DNA of 64,000 nucleotides from Haloplasma contractile (GTDB lineage Bacteria > Bacillota_I > Bacilli_A > Haloplasmatales > Haloplasmataceae). A model generated the notes under the pieces. The model ran no database searches, had not been told where the DNA came from, and saw only the letters and a list, made by a program, of their open reading frames with translations. The DNA lies in contig JAENYC010000012.1 of assembly GCA_016841945.1 (NCBI GenBank), forward strand, positions 26,454 through 90,453, in the 5' to 3' direction. The translations under genes and the position numbers were made by a program. Below are positions 1-8,465 of the stretch, in pieces (positions within the stretch are counted from its first letter, which is position 1; each line of letters begins with the position of its first letter).

Positions 1-667
1 TTTTAATTTTCTTATGATCTTTGGCATATAAGTTCCCATCAAATTGAATCTTATCTTTTTCAAATAAAGCATCAATTGTGAAATATTCAATGGATTTAAA
101 ATTTTGTATTTCTCTTTCTCTATCCACGATTAATTTCAATGCAACTGATTGTACTCGCCCAGCTGATTTAGATTTAATTTTGGCTTGTAATAATTTAGAT
201 AATTTAAAACCAATAATTCGATCCAAGATTCTTCTTGATTCTTGAGATCTGACTAAATCATAATTAATTTGACGTGGATGTTCAATTGCTTTTACTATCG
301 CGTTTTTAGTAATCTCATTAAATACGACACGATAGACATTTTTTTGGTCCTCTTTACCTAGATTTAAGACATCAAAAAGATGCCAACTAATGGCTTCACC
401 TTCACGGTCAGGGTCGGTCGCAAGATAAACTTCATCTACATCTTTGACCGCTTTTTTTAATTGTGTAATCACTTTCTTTTTCCCAGGTATCATCGTATAC
501 TTCGGTTTAAATTGATTTTCTATATCAACACCTAAGCCCCCTGGACCTGACTTTGCTAAATCACGAATATGCCCTACACTAGAAAGCACCATATAGTCTT
601 TACCTAGATATTTTTCAATTGTATGTGCCTTTGCTGGCGATTCTACAATAACTAATTTCTTCCCCAT
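1..667 (-). CDS. topA: DNA topoisomerase I, N-terminal part (runs off the window)
   Basis: Type IA topoisomerase that relaxes negative supercoils through a transient 5'-phosphotyrosine break. I translated the minus strand from the ATG at 667. It begins MGKKLVIVESPAKAHTIEKY, the Toprim-domain start of TopA, followed by the Toprim acidic motif ATDPDREGEAISWH and the LVRSQESRRILDRIIGFKLS segment of domain IV. About 222 residues are present and the rest lies left of position 1, so the active-site tyrosine is not seen. A GGTGA ribosome site precedes the ATG. It follows dprA on the same strand, the usual Bacillus order, and probably shares the promoter upstream of rnhB. Confidence 0.97.
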   Translation of the reverse strand, partial: MGKKLVIVESPAKAHTIEKYLGKDYMVLSSVGHIRDLAKSGPGGLGVDIENQFKPKYTMIPGKKKVITQLKKAVKDVDEVYLATDPDREGEAISWHLFDVLNLGKEDQKNVYRVVFNEITKNAIVKAIEHPRQINYDLVRSQESRRILDRIIGFKLSKLLQAKIKSKSAGRVQSVALKLIVDREREIQNFKSIEYFTIDALFEKDKIQFDGNLYAKDHKKIK

Positions 668-739
668 TTACTTCACCTAGTATTCTATTTTTTTTTACAT
701 TATTATATTATGATAGAAAATATTAAAATTTGCAAGTAA

Positions 740-1579
740 TTAATACTTAATATTTTCCAAAATATCAAAAATGTTGGTGACAAGATTTGCACCTTGCTTA
801 ATTAAGTGATTAGTACCAACACTATTCTCTTCAAAAATACCATTTGGAATAACAAATATGTCTTTTCCTTGATCTAATGCATAATCACAAGTGATTAAGG
901 TCCCACTTCTTTCTTTTGCTTCAATAACTAATATGCCATTTGATAACCCACTGACAATACGATTCCGAAAAGGAAAATGGGTTTTAGTTGCTCTCTCATA
1001 TGGTGGATATTCACTTATCAATAAATGATTTTTCCCAATATCCCGAGCTAAATTTTCATGCTGTTTAGGATAAACAGATTTAATGCCTGAACCTAAAACC
1101 GCTATGGTTTTTCCATTTGCCTCAATACAATTTCTATGAGCAATACTATCTATTCCATAGGCTAATCCACTTATTATTGTAAAGTGATGATGAACAAGTT
1201 CGGGAACCATTAATTTAGTTACCCTCTCTCCATAAGGAGAATAATCTCTACAGCCAATAACAGCCAACATTTTAGAGTTAACAAGTGCATAATCTCCTTG
1301 ATAAAACAATACTAAGGGTGGCATATAGATGTGACCAAGTTTTTGAGGATAATGTGGATCAACAATGGTTACATATTCAATATTATGATTGATGAGCTCT
1401 TTTTTTATACGTTCACAATCTAATTTTTGATATGTGATATAATTATTCTTTAGTACTTGTTTTAATATGGAATGGTCAATCTTTTTACTTAAATATAGCT
1501 TTTTTATTATTCTGTAAATTTCATGTATTTCTAAACCTAAATAATGAAGTTTGAGTAGTATGTTTCTCACATCACTCAT
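740..1579 (-). CDS. dprA: DNA-processing protein DprA/Smf
   Basis: Binds single-stranded DNA entering by transformation and loads RecA on it. The 279-residue product has the Rossmann-like DprA fold: SGLAYGID near residues 137-144, VLGSGIKSVYP near 161-171, FPFRNRIVSGLS near 202-213 and the EAKERSGTLIT signature near 220-230. The C-terminal winged-helix (DML1) domain of longer DprA proteins appears to be absent, since the protein ends shortly after the Rossmann core. It lies between rnhB and topA on the same strand and is probably cotranscribed. No other competence gene is visible here, so activity in transformation is inferred from the family only. Confidence 0.95.
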   Translation of the reverse strand: MSDVRNILLKLHYLGLEIHEIYRIIKKLYLSKKIDHSILKQVLKNNYITYQKLDCERIKKELINHNIEYVTIVDPHYPQKLGHIYMPPLVLFYQGDYALVNSKMLAVIGCRDYSPYGERVTKLMVPELVHHHFTIISGLAYGIDSIAHRNCIEANGKTIAVLGSGIKSVYPKQHENLARDIGKNHLLISEYPPYERATKTHFPFRNRIVSGLSNGILVIEAKERSGTLITCDYALDQGKDIFVIPNGIFEENSVGTNHLIKQGANLVTNIFDILENIKY

Positions 1580-1608
1580 ATTTTATCACCTCATTATTTA
1601 TATACGTT

Positions 1609-2343
1609 TTATCCTTTGTAATTAAATATTGTTCTTTCTTTTTTTATGATTGTTTTAACGGGTTCAAATGACTTTCTATGAACAGGTGTTACACCATATT
1701 GTTTAATAGCATTAAGATGTGCTTTTGTGCCATAACCTTTATTATTTCTAAATTCATATAACGGATATGCTTTATCTAACTTTTCCATATAACGGTCTCT
1801 TGTTACTTTCGCAATCACACTAGCTGCCGCAATGGTAATGCTCTTTTGGTCACCTTTAATAATATTAGTCTGGTCAATATCAATATCTAATTTCATCGCA
1901 TCAATTAATAAATGTTTCGGTCTAATCGATAAGTTTAAAATAGATTTCTTCATTGCCATTTTAGTACTGTTGTATATATTATGTTGATCAATTTCCTCTA
2001 CACCAACGGTACCAATTCCAAAACTAATTGCCTCTTGAATAATAATTTCATAATATTCATCTCTTTTTTTAGCTGATAGTTTTTTTGAATCATTTAATCC
2101 TGGTAGATAAAAGTGTTCTGGTAATATAACACATGCAGCAACTACAGGACCAGCTAAAGGTCCACGACCTGCCTCATCAATACCTGCTATATGTTTTACT
2201 TTCCGATTGATTAAATCATTCTCAAAAGCATACATTTCTAAGTATTTACTATAAGAAAGGTATTCCTTATCATTTTTTAAATCGTTTTTATTTTCAATTA
2301 TTTCTTCTATCAACTCATTTAAAAGTACCCTATTATCATGCAT
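1609..2343 (-). CDS. rnhB: Ribonuclease HII
   Basis: Cleaves RNA in RNA-DNA hybrids and at single ribonucleotides in DNA. The signature IAGIDEAGRGPLAGPVVAA lies near residues 52-70, and the later acidic residues (LLIDAMKLD, ASVIAKVTRDRYM) are present. The start at 2343 is chosen over an upstream in-frame ATG at 2367: only the 2343 ATG has a ribosome site (GGTGAGACT-ATG), and 2367 coincides with the predicted transcription start of the promoter at 2375-2403. This gives 244 residues with the N-terminal extension usual in Bacillus RnhB. First gene of the rnhB-dprA-topA unit. Confidence 0.95.
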   Translation of the reverse strand: MHDNRVLLNELIEEIIENKNDLKNDKEYLSYSKYLEMYAFENDLINRKVKHIAGIDEAGRGPLAGPVVAACVILPEHFYLPGLNDSKKLSAKKRDEYYEIIIQEAISFGIGTVGVEEIDQHNIYNSTKMAMKKSILNLSIRPKHLLIDAMKLDIDIDQTNIIKGDQKSITIAAASVIAKVTRDRYMEKLDKAYPLYEFRNNKGYGTKAHLNAIKQYGVTPVHRKSFEPVKTIIKKERTIFNYKG

Positions 2344-2374
2344 AGTCTCACCATTTCCATAAAACATATTTAAA

Positions 2375-2403
2375 ATTATATCACATTGATTGAAACGTGT
2401 AAA
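2375..2403 (-). promoter_or_regulatory. Sigma-A promoter of rnhB-dprA-topA
   Basis: On the minus strand TTTACA, a 17-base spacer, then TATAAT. The transcription start would fall near 2368, just before the rnhB ribosome site. Confidence 0.75.
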
Positions 2404-2467
2404 TTAAAAAATATATTCTTTATGATAGTTTAAATCAATTTATCATATAATATATAGGGTGATTTAT

Positions 2468-2779
2468 ATGAATTTAGAGTTTAAAAAGAGTTTATTAGAA
2501 ATGGTCATACTACTCATTGTATCTAATAAAAAAATATCTGGTTATCAATTAACACAAAATATTTATGATATATTATCGCTTAAAGAAGGCATTTCATATC
2601 CTGTTATTAGAAAACTAACGAACGAAAAATTATTGCAGGTATATGAAGAAAAAGATGAAAAAAGGTACTATTTTATAACGGAAGATGGTATAATTGTATT
2701 AAAGAAGTTAATTAATCAATATATGTTTATCACAAATGAAATTAAACAATTAATGAAAGGATTTGAAATGAATGAATAA
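2468..2779 (+). CDS. PadR-family transcriptional regulator
   Basis: A 103-residue winged-helix protein. The N-terminal pattern LEMVILLIVSNKKISGYQLTQNI, then GISYPVIRKLTNEKLLQVYEEKD and KRYYFITEDG, is typical of PadR repressors. The ATG at 2468 is chosen because AGGGTGA lies five bases upstream; a GTG further up lacks a site. The stop overlaps the start of the next gene by eight bases. The PadR plus DUF1700 arrangement is common in Bacillota, where the regulator usually represses its own operon. The ligand is unknown. Confidence 0.85.
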   Translation: MNLEFKKSLLEMVILLIVSNKKISGYQLTQNIYDILSLKEGISYPVIRKLTNEKLLQVYEEKDEKRYYFITEDGIIVLKKLINQYMFITNEIKQLMKGFEMNE

Positions 2780-3218
2780 AGAAAAGTACATTATTGAATT
2801 ACGTAAAAGATTATCTCTTCTAAGTTCTGATGAAGTAGATGATATTATCAGTGAGTATTTAGATTATATTAAACAAAAACAAAATGAAGGGACATCAGAA
2901 GCTGTTGCTTTAGAACAACTCGGAAATGTCAATGAACTCGCAAAGAAAATCTTAAAAAGTTATAAAATATCTGATACCTATATTAAACTATTTGTAGGAA
3001 AAGAAAAGGTTATTGATGAATTTAATGACTTTGTTAGAAAATTCGCTGATGCATCTACTACTTTAATTTCAAAAATTGAATCATCTATTTCAGACATCGC
3101 AAATACTGTTTATAAAGAAACTAAAAAATTCAGTGAAGAAAAAATCAGTGAAGTTAAAAAAAGATTTAACAATAAAGAAAAAACTGATGATACTGATACT
3201 AAATTCGAAGAGGTATAA
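2772..3218 (+). CDS. DUF1700-like protein (HAAS domain), no membrane segments
   Basis: The first ~70 residues (KEKYIIELRKRLSLLSSDEV, YLDYIKQKQNEGTSEAVALE, QLGNVNELAKKIL) match the helical N-terminal part of DUF1700 proteins, which bind or act with PadR-type regulators. Family members usually continue into several transmembrane helices. Here residues 75-148 form charged amphipathic helix ending in KKRFNNKEKTDDTDTKFEEV, with no hydrophobic segment. It may be a soluble adaptor. Translationally coupled to padR and followed at once by a terminator, so the unit is only two genes. Confidence 0.7.
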   Translation: MNKEKYIIELRKRLSLLSSDEVDDIISEYLDYIKQKQNEGTSEAVALEQLGNVNELAKKILKSYKISDTYIKLFVGKEKVIDEFNDFVRKFADASTTLISKIESSISDIANTVYKETKKFSEEKISEVKKRFNNKEKTDDTDTKFEEV

Positions 3219-3240
3219 AAGGATTTTTATCCTTTTTTCT
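3217..3240 (+). terminator. Rho-independent terminator of padR-DUF1700
   Basis: Stem AAAAGGAT / ATCCTTTT with a four-T loop, continuing into a T run. It overlaps the DUF1700 stop codon. Confidence 0.75.
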
Positions 3241-3254
3241 ATTTATAGGTGATA

Positions 3255-3654
3255 ATGATGAAATATTGTCCAGAATGTGGGAAACAATTAAAGGGAGAAG
3301 AGATTAATACTTGTCAATGTGGTTACACTGATTTTAATAACTGAATTTTTATCTCTTGTAATGTTTGAGTTTAAACGAAACTCTAGAAGAAGCAGCTAAG
3401 CGAGAGTTTTATGAAGAAACCGGTTATATCATTGATGAGCCAAAATTATATAAAGCTTATACACGTGATGATTTAAGACTCGTTTGGTTAGGCTTTACTG
3501 CTAATATCATTAGTGGTAGTTTTAAAGAAATGATGAAACGAGTGAAGTAATATTCTGTTCAAAAAACAAATTACCAAACTACAATGAATTTCGTGGGAGT
3601 ATTACAAAACAATTCTTTAATGATATGATCAATCACAAAAAAAATGATAGATAA
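3255..3654 (+). pseudogene. Decayed zinc-ribbon Nudix hydrolase
   Basis: Three pieces of one gene in order. (1) 3255-3344 encodes a 29-residue zinc ribbon, MMKYCPECGKQLKGEE followed by a CQCGY pair, with a good ribosome site, ending in TGA. (2) 3365-3550 carries most of a Nudix box, ETLEEAAKREFYEETGY, but the preceding strands and the first Gly of the box are missing. (3) After a frameshift near 3535 the frame E-T-S-E-V-I-F-C-S-K continues as LPNYNEFRGSITKQFF to a stop at 3654, which is the normal C-terminal end of such enzymes. One deletion and one frameshift explain the pattern. The zinc ribbon alone could still be translated. Confidence 0.75.
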
Positions 3655-3667
3655 TCTATCATTTTTC
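3640..3667. terminator. Bidirectional terminator between the Nudix remnant and rbgA
   Basis: Palindrome AAATGATAGAT / ATCTATCATTT. On the minus strand, for rbgA, it runs into eight T residues; on the plus strand into five. Confidence 0.75.
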
Positions 3668-4513
3668 TATGTCTTTAGGTAATTCAAAGGTTAAACGTCC
3701 TAATTTTACATTTCTTATTTCATACAAGATAATATCAATCACTTTATCATAATTAATTTTATTCCCGGGTAATAAGCATCCTCTTTTACGTCCAATTTCG
3801 TCCATTAATTCTATATGATTATCACTTAATTGTTCTAAATCAAATCGCTCTTTTAACTGATTTGGATAATGCTTTTTTAAATATTCTAATGCATAAATTA
3901 CTACATCATCAAGGGGTAGTATTTTATCTTTAATGGCACCTGTCACTGCTAGTTTTAATCCAACTTGTTGCACTTCAAATTTTGGCCATAAAACACCTGG
4001 TGTATCAAGTAACATCATTTCTTCTTTAATATTAATCCACTGTAGATTCTTCGTCACACCAGGTTTATTTCCAACCTGAGTGACTTTTTTCTTAGCTAAG
4101 GTATTAATTAAGGTTGATTTCCCTACATTAGGAATACCAATTATCATGGCTTTTATGGGACGTTCTTTTAAACCTTTTTCTTTCTCTTTTGTTAGTTTGT
4201 CCTTTAATATTTTTTTTGCTGTAGGAATAATTTTATTAATTTGATACCTTGTAATAGAATCAATCGCAAGTGCTACAATCCCTTTTTCTTTATAATATTT
4301 AATCCAATCATGGGTTTTCTTATCATCCGCCATTTTCGCTTTATTAAGTAAGATTAAACGGGGCTTCCTATTTATAATCGTTTCAATTTTAGGGTTTTTT
4401 GAAGAATAAGGAACTCTTGCATCTCGAAGTTCTAATACGATATCAACATATTTTAATGATTCTTCTACTTGTCTTAATGCTTTAGACATATGTCCTGGGT
4501 ACCATTGTATCAT
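3659..4513 (-). CDS. rbgA: Ribosome biogenesis GTPase RbgA (YlqF)
   Basis: Circularly permuted GTPase required for late 50S assembly (uL16 incorporation in Bacillus). It starts MIQWYPGHMSKALRQVEESL, the family hallmark. The G4 motif (LLNKAKMADD) precedes G1 (GIPNVGKSTLIN) and G3 (LLDTPGVLWP), confirming the permutation. The ATG at 4513 is preferred over a GTG at 4522 because AGGTGA is five bases upstream and the known family start is M-x-IQWFPGHM. 284 residues. The ribosome site overlaps the stop codon of lepB, so the two are coupled. Confidence 0.96.
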   Translation of the reverse strand: MIQWYPGHMSKALRQVEESLKYVDIVLELRDARVPYSSKNPKIETIINRKPRLILLNKAKMADDKKTHDWIKYYKEKGIVALAIDSITRYQINKIIPTAKKILKDKLTKEKEKGLKERPIKAMIIGIPNVGKSTLINTLAKKKVTQVGNKPGVTKNLQWINIKEEMMLLDTPGVLWPKFEVQQVGLKLAVTGAIKDKILPLDDVVIYALEYLKKHYPNQLKERFDLEQLSDNHIELMDEIGRKRGCLLPGNKINYDKVIDIILYEIRNVKLGRLTFELPKDIEK

Positions 4514-4522
4514 CACTATCAC

Positions 4523-5206
4523 CTAATCAAATGTCTTTCCAAAACGATTAAAGGGATAAAAAACAAAGATAGCTTTTCCAATCACTCTATCCTCAGATAC
4601 TAAACCAATCATCCGACTATCGGTACTGTTATTACGATTATCTCCTAATACTAAATAATATCCATCGGGAATTTTAATTTCACCATCTATATTACAATCT
4701 GTATCTGAAAGATTACAGATTGATTCTAAAGTAAAATCTGTTTTGTCACCATATGCATTTTCTACTCCTGTATAAAATGGATCTGAATCTAAATAAGGTT
4801 CTTCAACCAGTTCATCATTTATATATAACTTATAATCCACCATATGAATCGTATCACCGGGTAAACCAATTATTCTTTTAATATATGGTTCTTTACTATG
4901 AGATACATCAAACACCACCACATCAAATCGTTCGATTTTACCTAAACGCGATAAAATAATTCGATCCTTATTATAAATGGTCGTCATCATAGATGGTCCT
5001 ACTACCGTAACAGGTGTAAAGATAAAACGGTGAATAATTTGAGCTAATCCAAAAGCTATCGCAATTAATATAATGTAATTTAATATTTCCTTAAAAAAGT
5101 TATCTTTTTTTTCTTTTTTATTATTTAAATGACTATCATCTAATTTCACTTCTGCTTTTTCAGTCGTGTCAATAATTTTAATTCCTTCTTGTTCATGACC
5201 TTCCAT
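4523..5206 (-). CDS. lepB: Type I signal peptidase
   Basis: Cleaves signal peptides from exported proteins at the outer face of the membrane. The cytoplasmic N-terminus (about 40 residues) is highly charged, one transmembrane helix follows (about 41-60), then catalytic Ser72 in VGPSM and catalytic Lys110 in YIKRIIGLPGD. The C-terminal box GYYLVLGDNRNNSTDSR is intact. 227 residues. A signal peptidase between rplS and rbgA is known from several Bacillota. It is read together with rbgA and lies downstream of the rplS terminator. Confidence 0.95.
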   Translation of the reverse strand: MEGHEQEGIKIIDTTEKAEVKLDDSHLNNKKEKKDNFFKEILNYIILIAIAFGLAQIIHRFIFTPVTVVGPSMMTTIYNKDRIILSRLGKIERFDVVVFDVSHSKEPYIKRIIGLPGDTIHMVDYKLYINDELVEEPYLDSDPFYTGVENAYGDKTDFTLESICNLSDTDCNIDGEIKIPDGYYLVLGDNRNNSTDSRMIGLVSEDRVIGKAIFVFYPFNRFGKTFD

Positions 5207-5298
5207 CTAATATCATCTCTTTCTTTATCTATCTATATTATGCGAATTATACCTTCCTATTATATCATAAAATGGATATAAATGGGTAAAATCATGAA

Positions 5299-5327
5299 AA
5301 AAGAACTTGTTACCCACAAGTTCTTTT
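5299..5327 (-). terminator. Terminator downstream of rplS
   Basis: Twelve-pair stem AAAAGAACTTGT / ACAAGTTCTTTT with a five-base loop, followed on the minus strand by further T residues. Confidence 0.8.
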
Positions 5328-5333
5328 CATCAA

Positions 5334-5681
5334 CTATCTTAGTTCCTTAATACGAGCAGCTTTTGCTGATAAATGACGAATGTAGTATAATTTTGCTCGA
5401 CGAACTTTCCCTCTACGTATGACTTCAATTTTTTCAATAAATGGTGAATGTATCGGAAAAGAACGTTCTACACCCACTCCATAAGAGACTTTACGTACAG
5501 TGAACATTTCACTTACGCCTCCACCTTGGCGAGAAATTACTAATCCTTCGAAAACCTGAATACGCTCACGTTCACCCTCTTTAATTCTTAGGTAAACCTT
5601 GACGTTATCTCCAGGACGAAACTTAGGAATATCGTCTTTCATGTATTCCTTTGTAATTTCATGTAATAGTTGTTGGCTCAT
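5334..5681 (-). CDS. rplS: 50S ribosomal protein L19 (bL19)
   Basis: Located at the 30S-50S interface. The 115-residue product from the ATG at 5681 has the family length and the signatures [20 protein letters not shown] and [20 protein letters not shown]. The ATG at 5681 has AGGAG eight bases upstream; an in-frame GTG at 5690 is less likely and would overlap that site. It follows trmD, as in most bacteria, but with a ~100-base gap holding a possible regulatory hairpin. Confidence 0.97.
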   Translation of the reverse strand: MSQQLLHEITKEYMKDDIPKFRPGDNVKVYLRIKEGERERIQVFEGLVISRQGGGVSEMFTVRKVSYGVGVERSFPIHSPFIEKIEVIRRGKVRRAKLYYIRHLSAKAARIKELR

Positions 5682-5693
5682 TTCTAACACTCC

Positions 5694-5724
5694 TTATCTA
5701 TCCAATGTTCTTAAGAATAGATAA
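5694..5724 (-). promoter_or_regulatory. Hairpin in the rplS leader (possible L19 autoregulatory leader)
   Basis: On the minus strand TTATCTAT pairs with ATAGATAA, and the 3' arm ends directly at the AGGAG of rplS. L19 leaders that bind the protein are known upstream of rplS in Bacillota. The position fits, but I could not match the consensus base by base. Confidence 0.4.
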
Positions 5725-5787
5725 TCTCAGCGGAACACGGTTGTTTATTACGCAAAATATCATATCACATTTTTTATGTAGATTCAA

Positions 5788-6534
5788 CTATTTTTTATTA
5801 TTTTGCTTCTCTTCATCTATAATTTCTTGTAATAATTTCTTTTCTTTATCAGTTAATGAATAATTCTTTAATAAATCCGGTCTTTTTAAATAAGTATTTC
5901 TTAAAGATTCTTTCATACGATATCGATTAATTAATTTATGGTTACCTGATAGTAAAACATCTGGTACTTTCATCCCTTGAAACTCAGCGGGTCTAGTATA
6001 ATGGGGATGCTCTAAGATTCGAGTTGAAAAAGAATCATTTTGATGAGATGATTCATTTATTACCTCTGGCAATAATCTTATAATCGCATCTACAAGAATT
6101 AAAGCAGGTAATTCGCCACCCGTTAACACATAATCTCCAATTGAGATCTCTTCATCTACAAGATGCTCTCTTACCCTATCATCAATTCCTTCGTAATGTC
6201 CGCAAATAATAATAAGATGCTCCTCTTGGCTTAACTCCTCAGCCTTCATTTGATTAAATGGTTGTCCTTGTGGAGTTGTTAAGATTACTTTTGTTGTTTT
6301 TTTCTTATCTATACTTTGTAGTGCATCATATATTGGTTGGATGCCAATCAACATACCACTTCCCCCACCAAAGGGATAATCATCTACTTTATTGTGTTTA
6401 TTATTTGAAAAATCTCTAAAATTAATGACATGAATTTCAATTTTATTCTCTTTTATTGCTTTTCCTATGATTGATTCCTTTATAATCGGTTCTATCATCT
6501 CTGGAAATAAGGTTAATATATCAATCCTCATCAT
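5788..6534 (-). CDS. trmD: tRNA (guanine-N1)-methyltransferase
   Basis: Methylates G37 of tRNAs reading CNN/CGG-type codons and so prevents +1 frameshifting. This SPOUT-fold enzyme shows MRIDILTLFPEM at the start, DDYPFGGGSGMLIG, IICGHYEGIDDRV and the trefoil-knot segment SIGDYVLTGGELPALILVDA. 248 residues. Its start lies inside the end of rimM (14-base overlap). GAAGG lies eight bases before the first ATG; the second Met is equally possible. Confidence 0.97.
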   Translation of the reverse strand: MMRIDILTLFPEMIEPIIKESIIGKAIKENKIEIHVINFRDFSNNKHNKVDDYPFGGGSGMLIGIQPIYDALQSIDKKKTTKVILTTPQGQPFNQMKAEELSQEEHLIIICGHYEGIDDRVREHLVDEEISIGDYVLTGGELPALILVDAIIRLLPEVINESSHQNDSFSTRILEHPHYTRPAEFQGMKVPDVLLSGNHKLINRYRMKESLRNTYLKRPDLLKNYSLTDKEKKLLQEIIDEEKQNNKK

Positions 6535-7039
6535 GTAACAGACCTTCTATAACTTTGATTTGTATCTTTTTATTATTTGTATTTACATCCAGTATAAATT
6601 CATCTACAAAAGGAATCATCAAATCTTTTTCACTATCATTTTTTATAATCAATATATCACTCGCTCCATAATTTACGACATCCTTAACTATTCCTATCCT
6701 TTTTTCATCATGGTATACAACACAGTTAAATAATTCATGATAGTAATATTCATTCTCTTCAAGGGGCGTTAAATCATCTTCTTTTACATAGATTTTACAT
6801 TTTGTAAAAGGAAGAACATCATTAATATTTTGATAACCCTGAAAACTAACCAAATCGCATGATTTATGAACACGATATGATTTTACCTTCACTGGATACA
6901 TTTTGTTATCTTTTTTTATATACAAAGTATTTCCTAATTTGTAACGCTCTTCCTTAAAATCAGTAATGGAATATATCTTTACTTCTCCTTTTAAAGCATG
7001 TGTCGAGACTATCGTACCTATTTCATAGTATTCTTCCAT
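6521..7039 (-). CDS. rimM: 16S rRNA processing protein RimM
   Basis: Assists maturation of the 30S head and binds S19. 172 residues with the RimM N-terminal beta barrel (EYYEIGTIVSTHALKGEVKI) and the PRC-barrel C-terminal part (GIVKDVVNYGASDILIIKND, MIPFVDEFILDVN). A good AAGGAG ribosome site precedes the ATG. In Bacillus rimM follows khpA directly; here a convergent/divergent transporter gene separates them. Confidence 0.95.
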   Translation of the reverse strand: MEEYYEIGTIVSTHALKGEVKIYSITDFKEERYKLGNTLYIKKDNKMYPVKVKSYRVHKSCDLVSFQGYQNINDVLPFTKCKIYVKEDDLTPLEENEYYYHELFNCVVYHDEKRIGIVKDVVNYGASDILIIKNDSEKDLMIPFVDEFILDVNTNNKKIQIKVIEGLLHDED

Positions 7040-7121
7040 AACAAACTCCTTATAAAAATAATTTTTATATTAAACTTTACCTTCTTTATGATATAATGTA
7101 TTTAGAGTAGGTGAAAAATAT

Positions 7122-8201
7122 ATGAATAAACGACTTTATTATTTAATAATAGCATCCTTATTAATCATTATCTTTTTCTTAATAAAAATGTTATTACAAT
7201 ATTCTTTTTTTAATACAATAAAAATTGCAGTTATCAATATTTTTTTACCATTTTTAATTAGTTTTATCATCGTTTATATTTTTCATCCTCTATTATATTG
7301 GATTGAAAAGAATTTTTCAATAAAAACCTGGGTCACAACATTATTCCTAATGTTTGTTAATACAGTGGGAATTATCCTTTTAATTGAGTTCATTTTGCCT
7401 ATTTTCGCAAAACAACTTGCCAATATTTTACTAGAGTTACCTAAATATTCAGAAGAATTTAAAACAATTATTGCTCATTTACAAGTACGTTTTAACTTAA
7501 ATGGTGATATCATTAATACATTAAATGATTACATTAATAAAATATCATTAAGTATTGGAAAATCACTGGTCAAGTTTACAACTTCAACTGGAATATATAT
7601 ATTTAAAACCTTTTGGATTTTCATCATGATTCCTTTAATAATCTTTGTTTTGATGAAAGATTATGGTCTAATATATAATAAATTACAAAATTTTCTTATC
7701 CGTCATCAAAGAAGTGAATGGATACATCTACTTAAAAAGATAGATGTAAAACTTGGTGCCTATATAAGAGGTCAGTTCATCATTATGGGATATATGTTCT
7801 TAGGTTCATTTATACCTTTAATGATTTTAGGTATGCCAAATGCTTTTATTTTTTCTATTATTATTGCCCTAACCAATATTATTCCCTATTTAGGACCGTA
7901 TTTAGGAGGCATTCCTCTATGTATTTATGCTTATTTTCAATCTCCTTACCTCCTTATCGCTTCTTTTCTCATCATCTTATTTATGCAACAATTTGATGGA
8001 AATCTAGGACAACCGCTCGTTTATGGGGCACAACTAAAAATCCACCCTTTAATAGTTATCATTGTCATGTTAATCGGTAGTGCTATTGGAGGCGTTATAG
8101 GACTTGTTGTATCCGTGCCAATTTATATTATTTTTAAAGAAACATATACTTTCTTTAAACCAAATATTAAAAATTTAAAAACAGTAGAAAAAAACCTATA
8201 A
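7122..8201 (+). CDS. AI-2E family transporter (PerM-type permease)
   Basis: A 359-residue polytopic membrane protein. The first two helices (about 5-22 and 33-55), a third near 68-90, a soluble mid region, then helices near 165-185 and a cluster from 225 to 335 are typical of the AI-2E/UPF0118 family, with the conserved segment LTNIIPYLGPYLGGIP and a later QQFDGNLGQPLVYG. Family roles are mixed (autoinducer-2 export, Na+/H+ antiport), so no substrate is assigned. It is a single gene on the plus strand, inserted between rimM and khpA, with AGGTGA before the ATG and its own terminator. Confidence 0.85.
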   Translation: MNKRLYYLIIASLLIIIFFLIKMLLQYSFFNTIKIAVINIFLPFLISFIIVYIFHPLLYWIEKNFSIKTWVTTLFLMFVNTVGIILLIEFILPIFAKQLANILLELPKYSEEFKTIIAHLQVRFNLNGDIINTLNDYINKISLSIGKSLVKFTTSTGIYIFKTFWIFIMIPLIIFVLMKDYGLIYNKLQNFLIRHQRSEWIHLLKKIDVKLGAYIRGQFIIMGYMFLGSFIPLMILGMPNAFIFSIIIALTNIIPYLGPYLGGIPLCIYAYFQSPYLLIASFLIILFMQQFDGNLGQPLVYGAQLKIHPLIVIIVMLIGSAIGGVIGLVVSVPIYIIFKETYTFFKPNIKNLKTVEKNL

Positions 8202-8217
8202 AAATAGGTTTTTTTTC
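8189..8217. terminator. Bidirectional terminator between the AI-2E transporter and khpA
   Basis: AACCTAT / ATAGGTT stem with a four-A loop; T runs follow in both directions. Confidence 0.8.
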
Positions 8218-8463
8218 TTAAAAATGATCAATATTAATTCTAATTCTTTTTTTACTTTTCATTGCTGCTGCATAACAAATCGTTCTTATTGATTGGGCAA
8301 CACTACCATGTCTTCCAATCACACGACCAATATCTTCCTGATGAACCATTACCTCATACACAATGTACCCATCAGCATCTTCATCAAAAGATTTAACAAA
8401 AATATCTTCTTTATGATCAACTAAGGGTTCAATTAAGGTTTTTATTAAATTTTCTATCGCCAT
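8218..8463 (-). CDS. khpA: KH-domain RNA-binding protein KhpA (YlqC)
   Basis: An 81-residue single KH domain with the GRHG (GXXG) loop in EDIGRVIGRHGSVAQSIRTI. In Bacillota KhpA pairs with KhpB/Jag and affects RNA levels and cell elongation. Its position two bases after rpsP is conserved from Bacillus to Streptococcus. Read from the rpsP promoter and ended by the shared terminator. Confidence 0.93.
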   Translation of the reverse strand: MAIENLIKTLIEPLVDHKEDIFVKSFDEDADGYIVYEVMVHQEDIGRVIGRHGSVAQSIRTICYAAAMKSKKRIRINIDHF

Positions 8464-8465
8464 GA

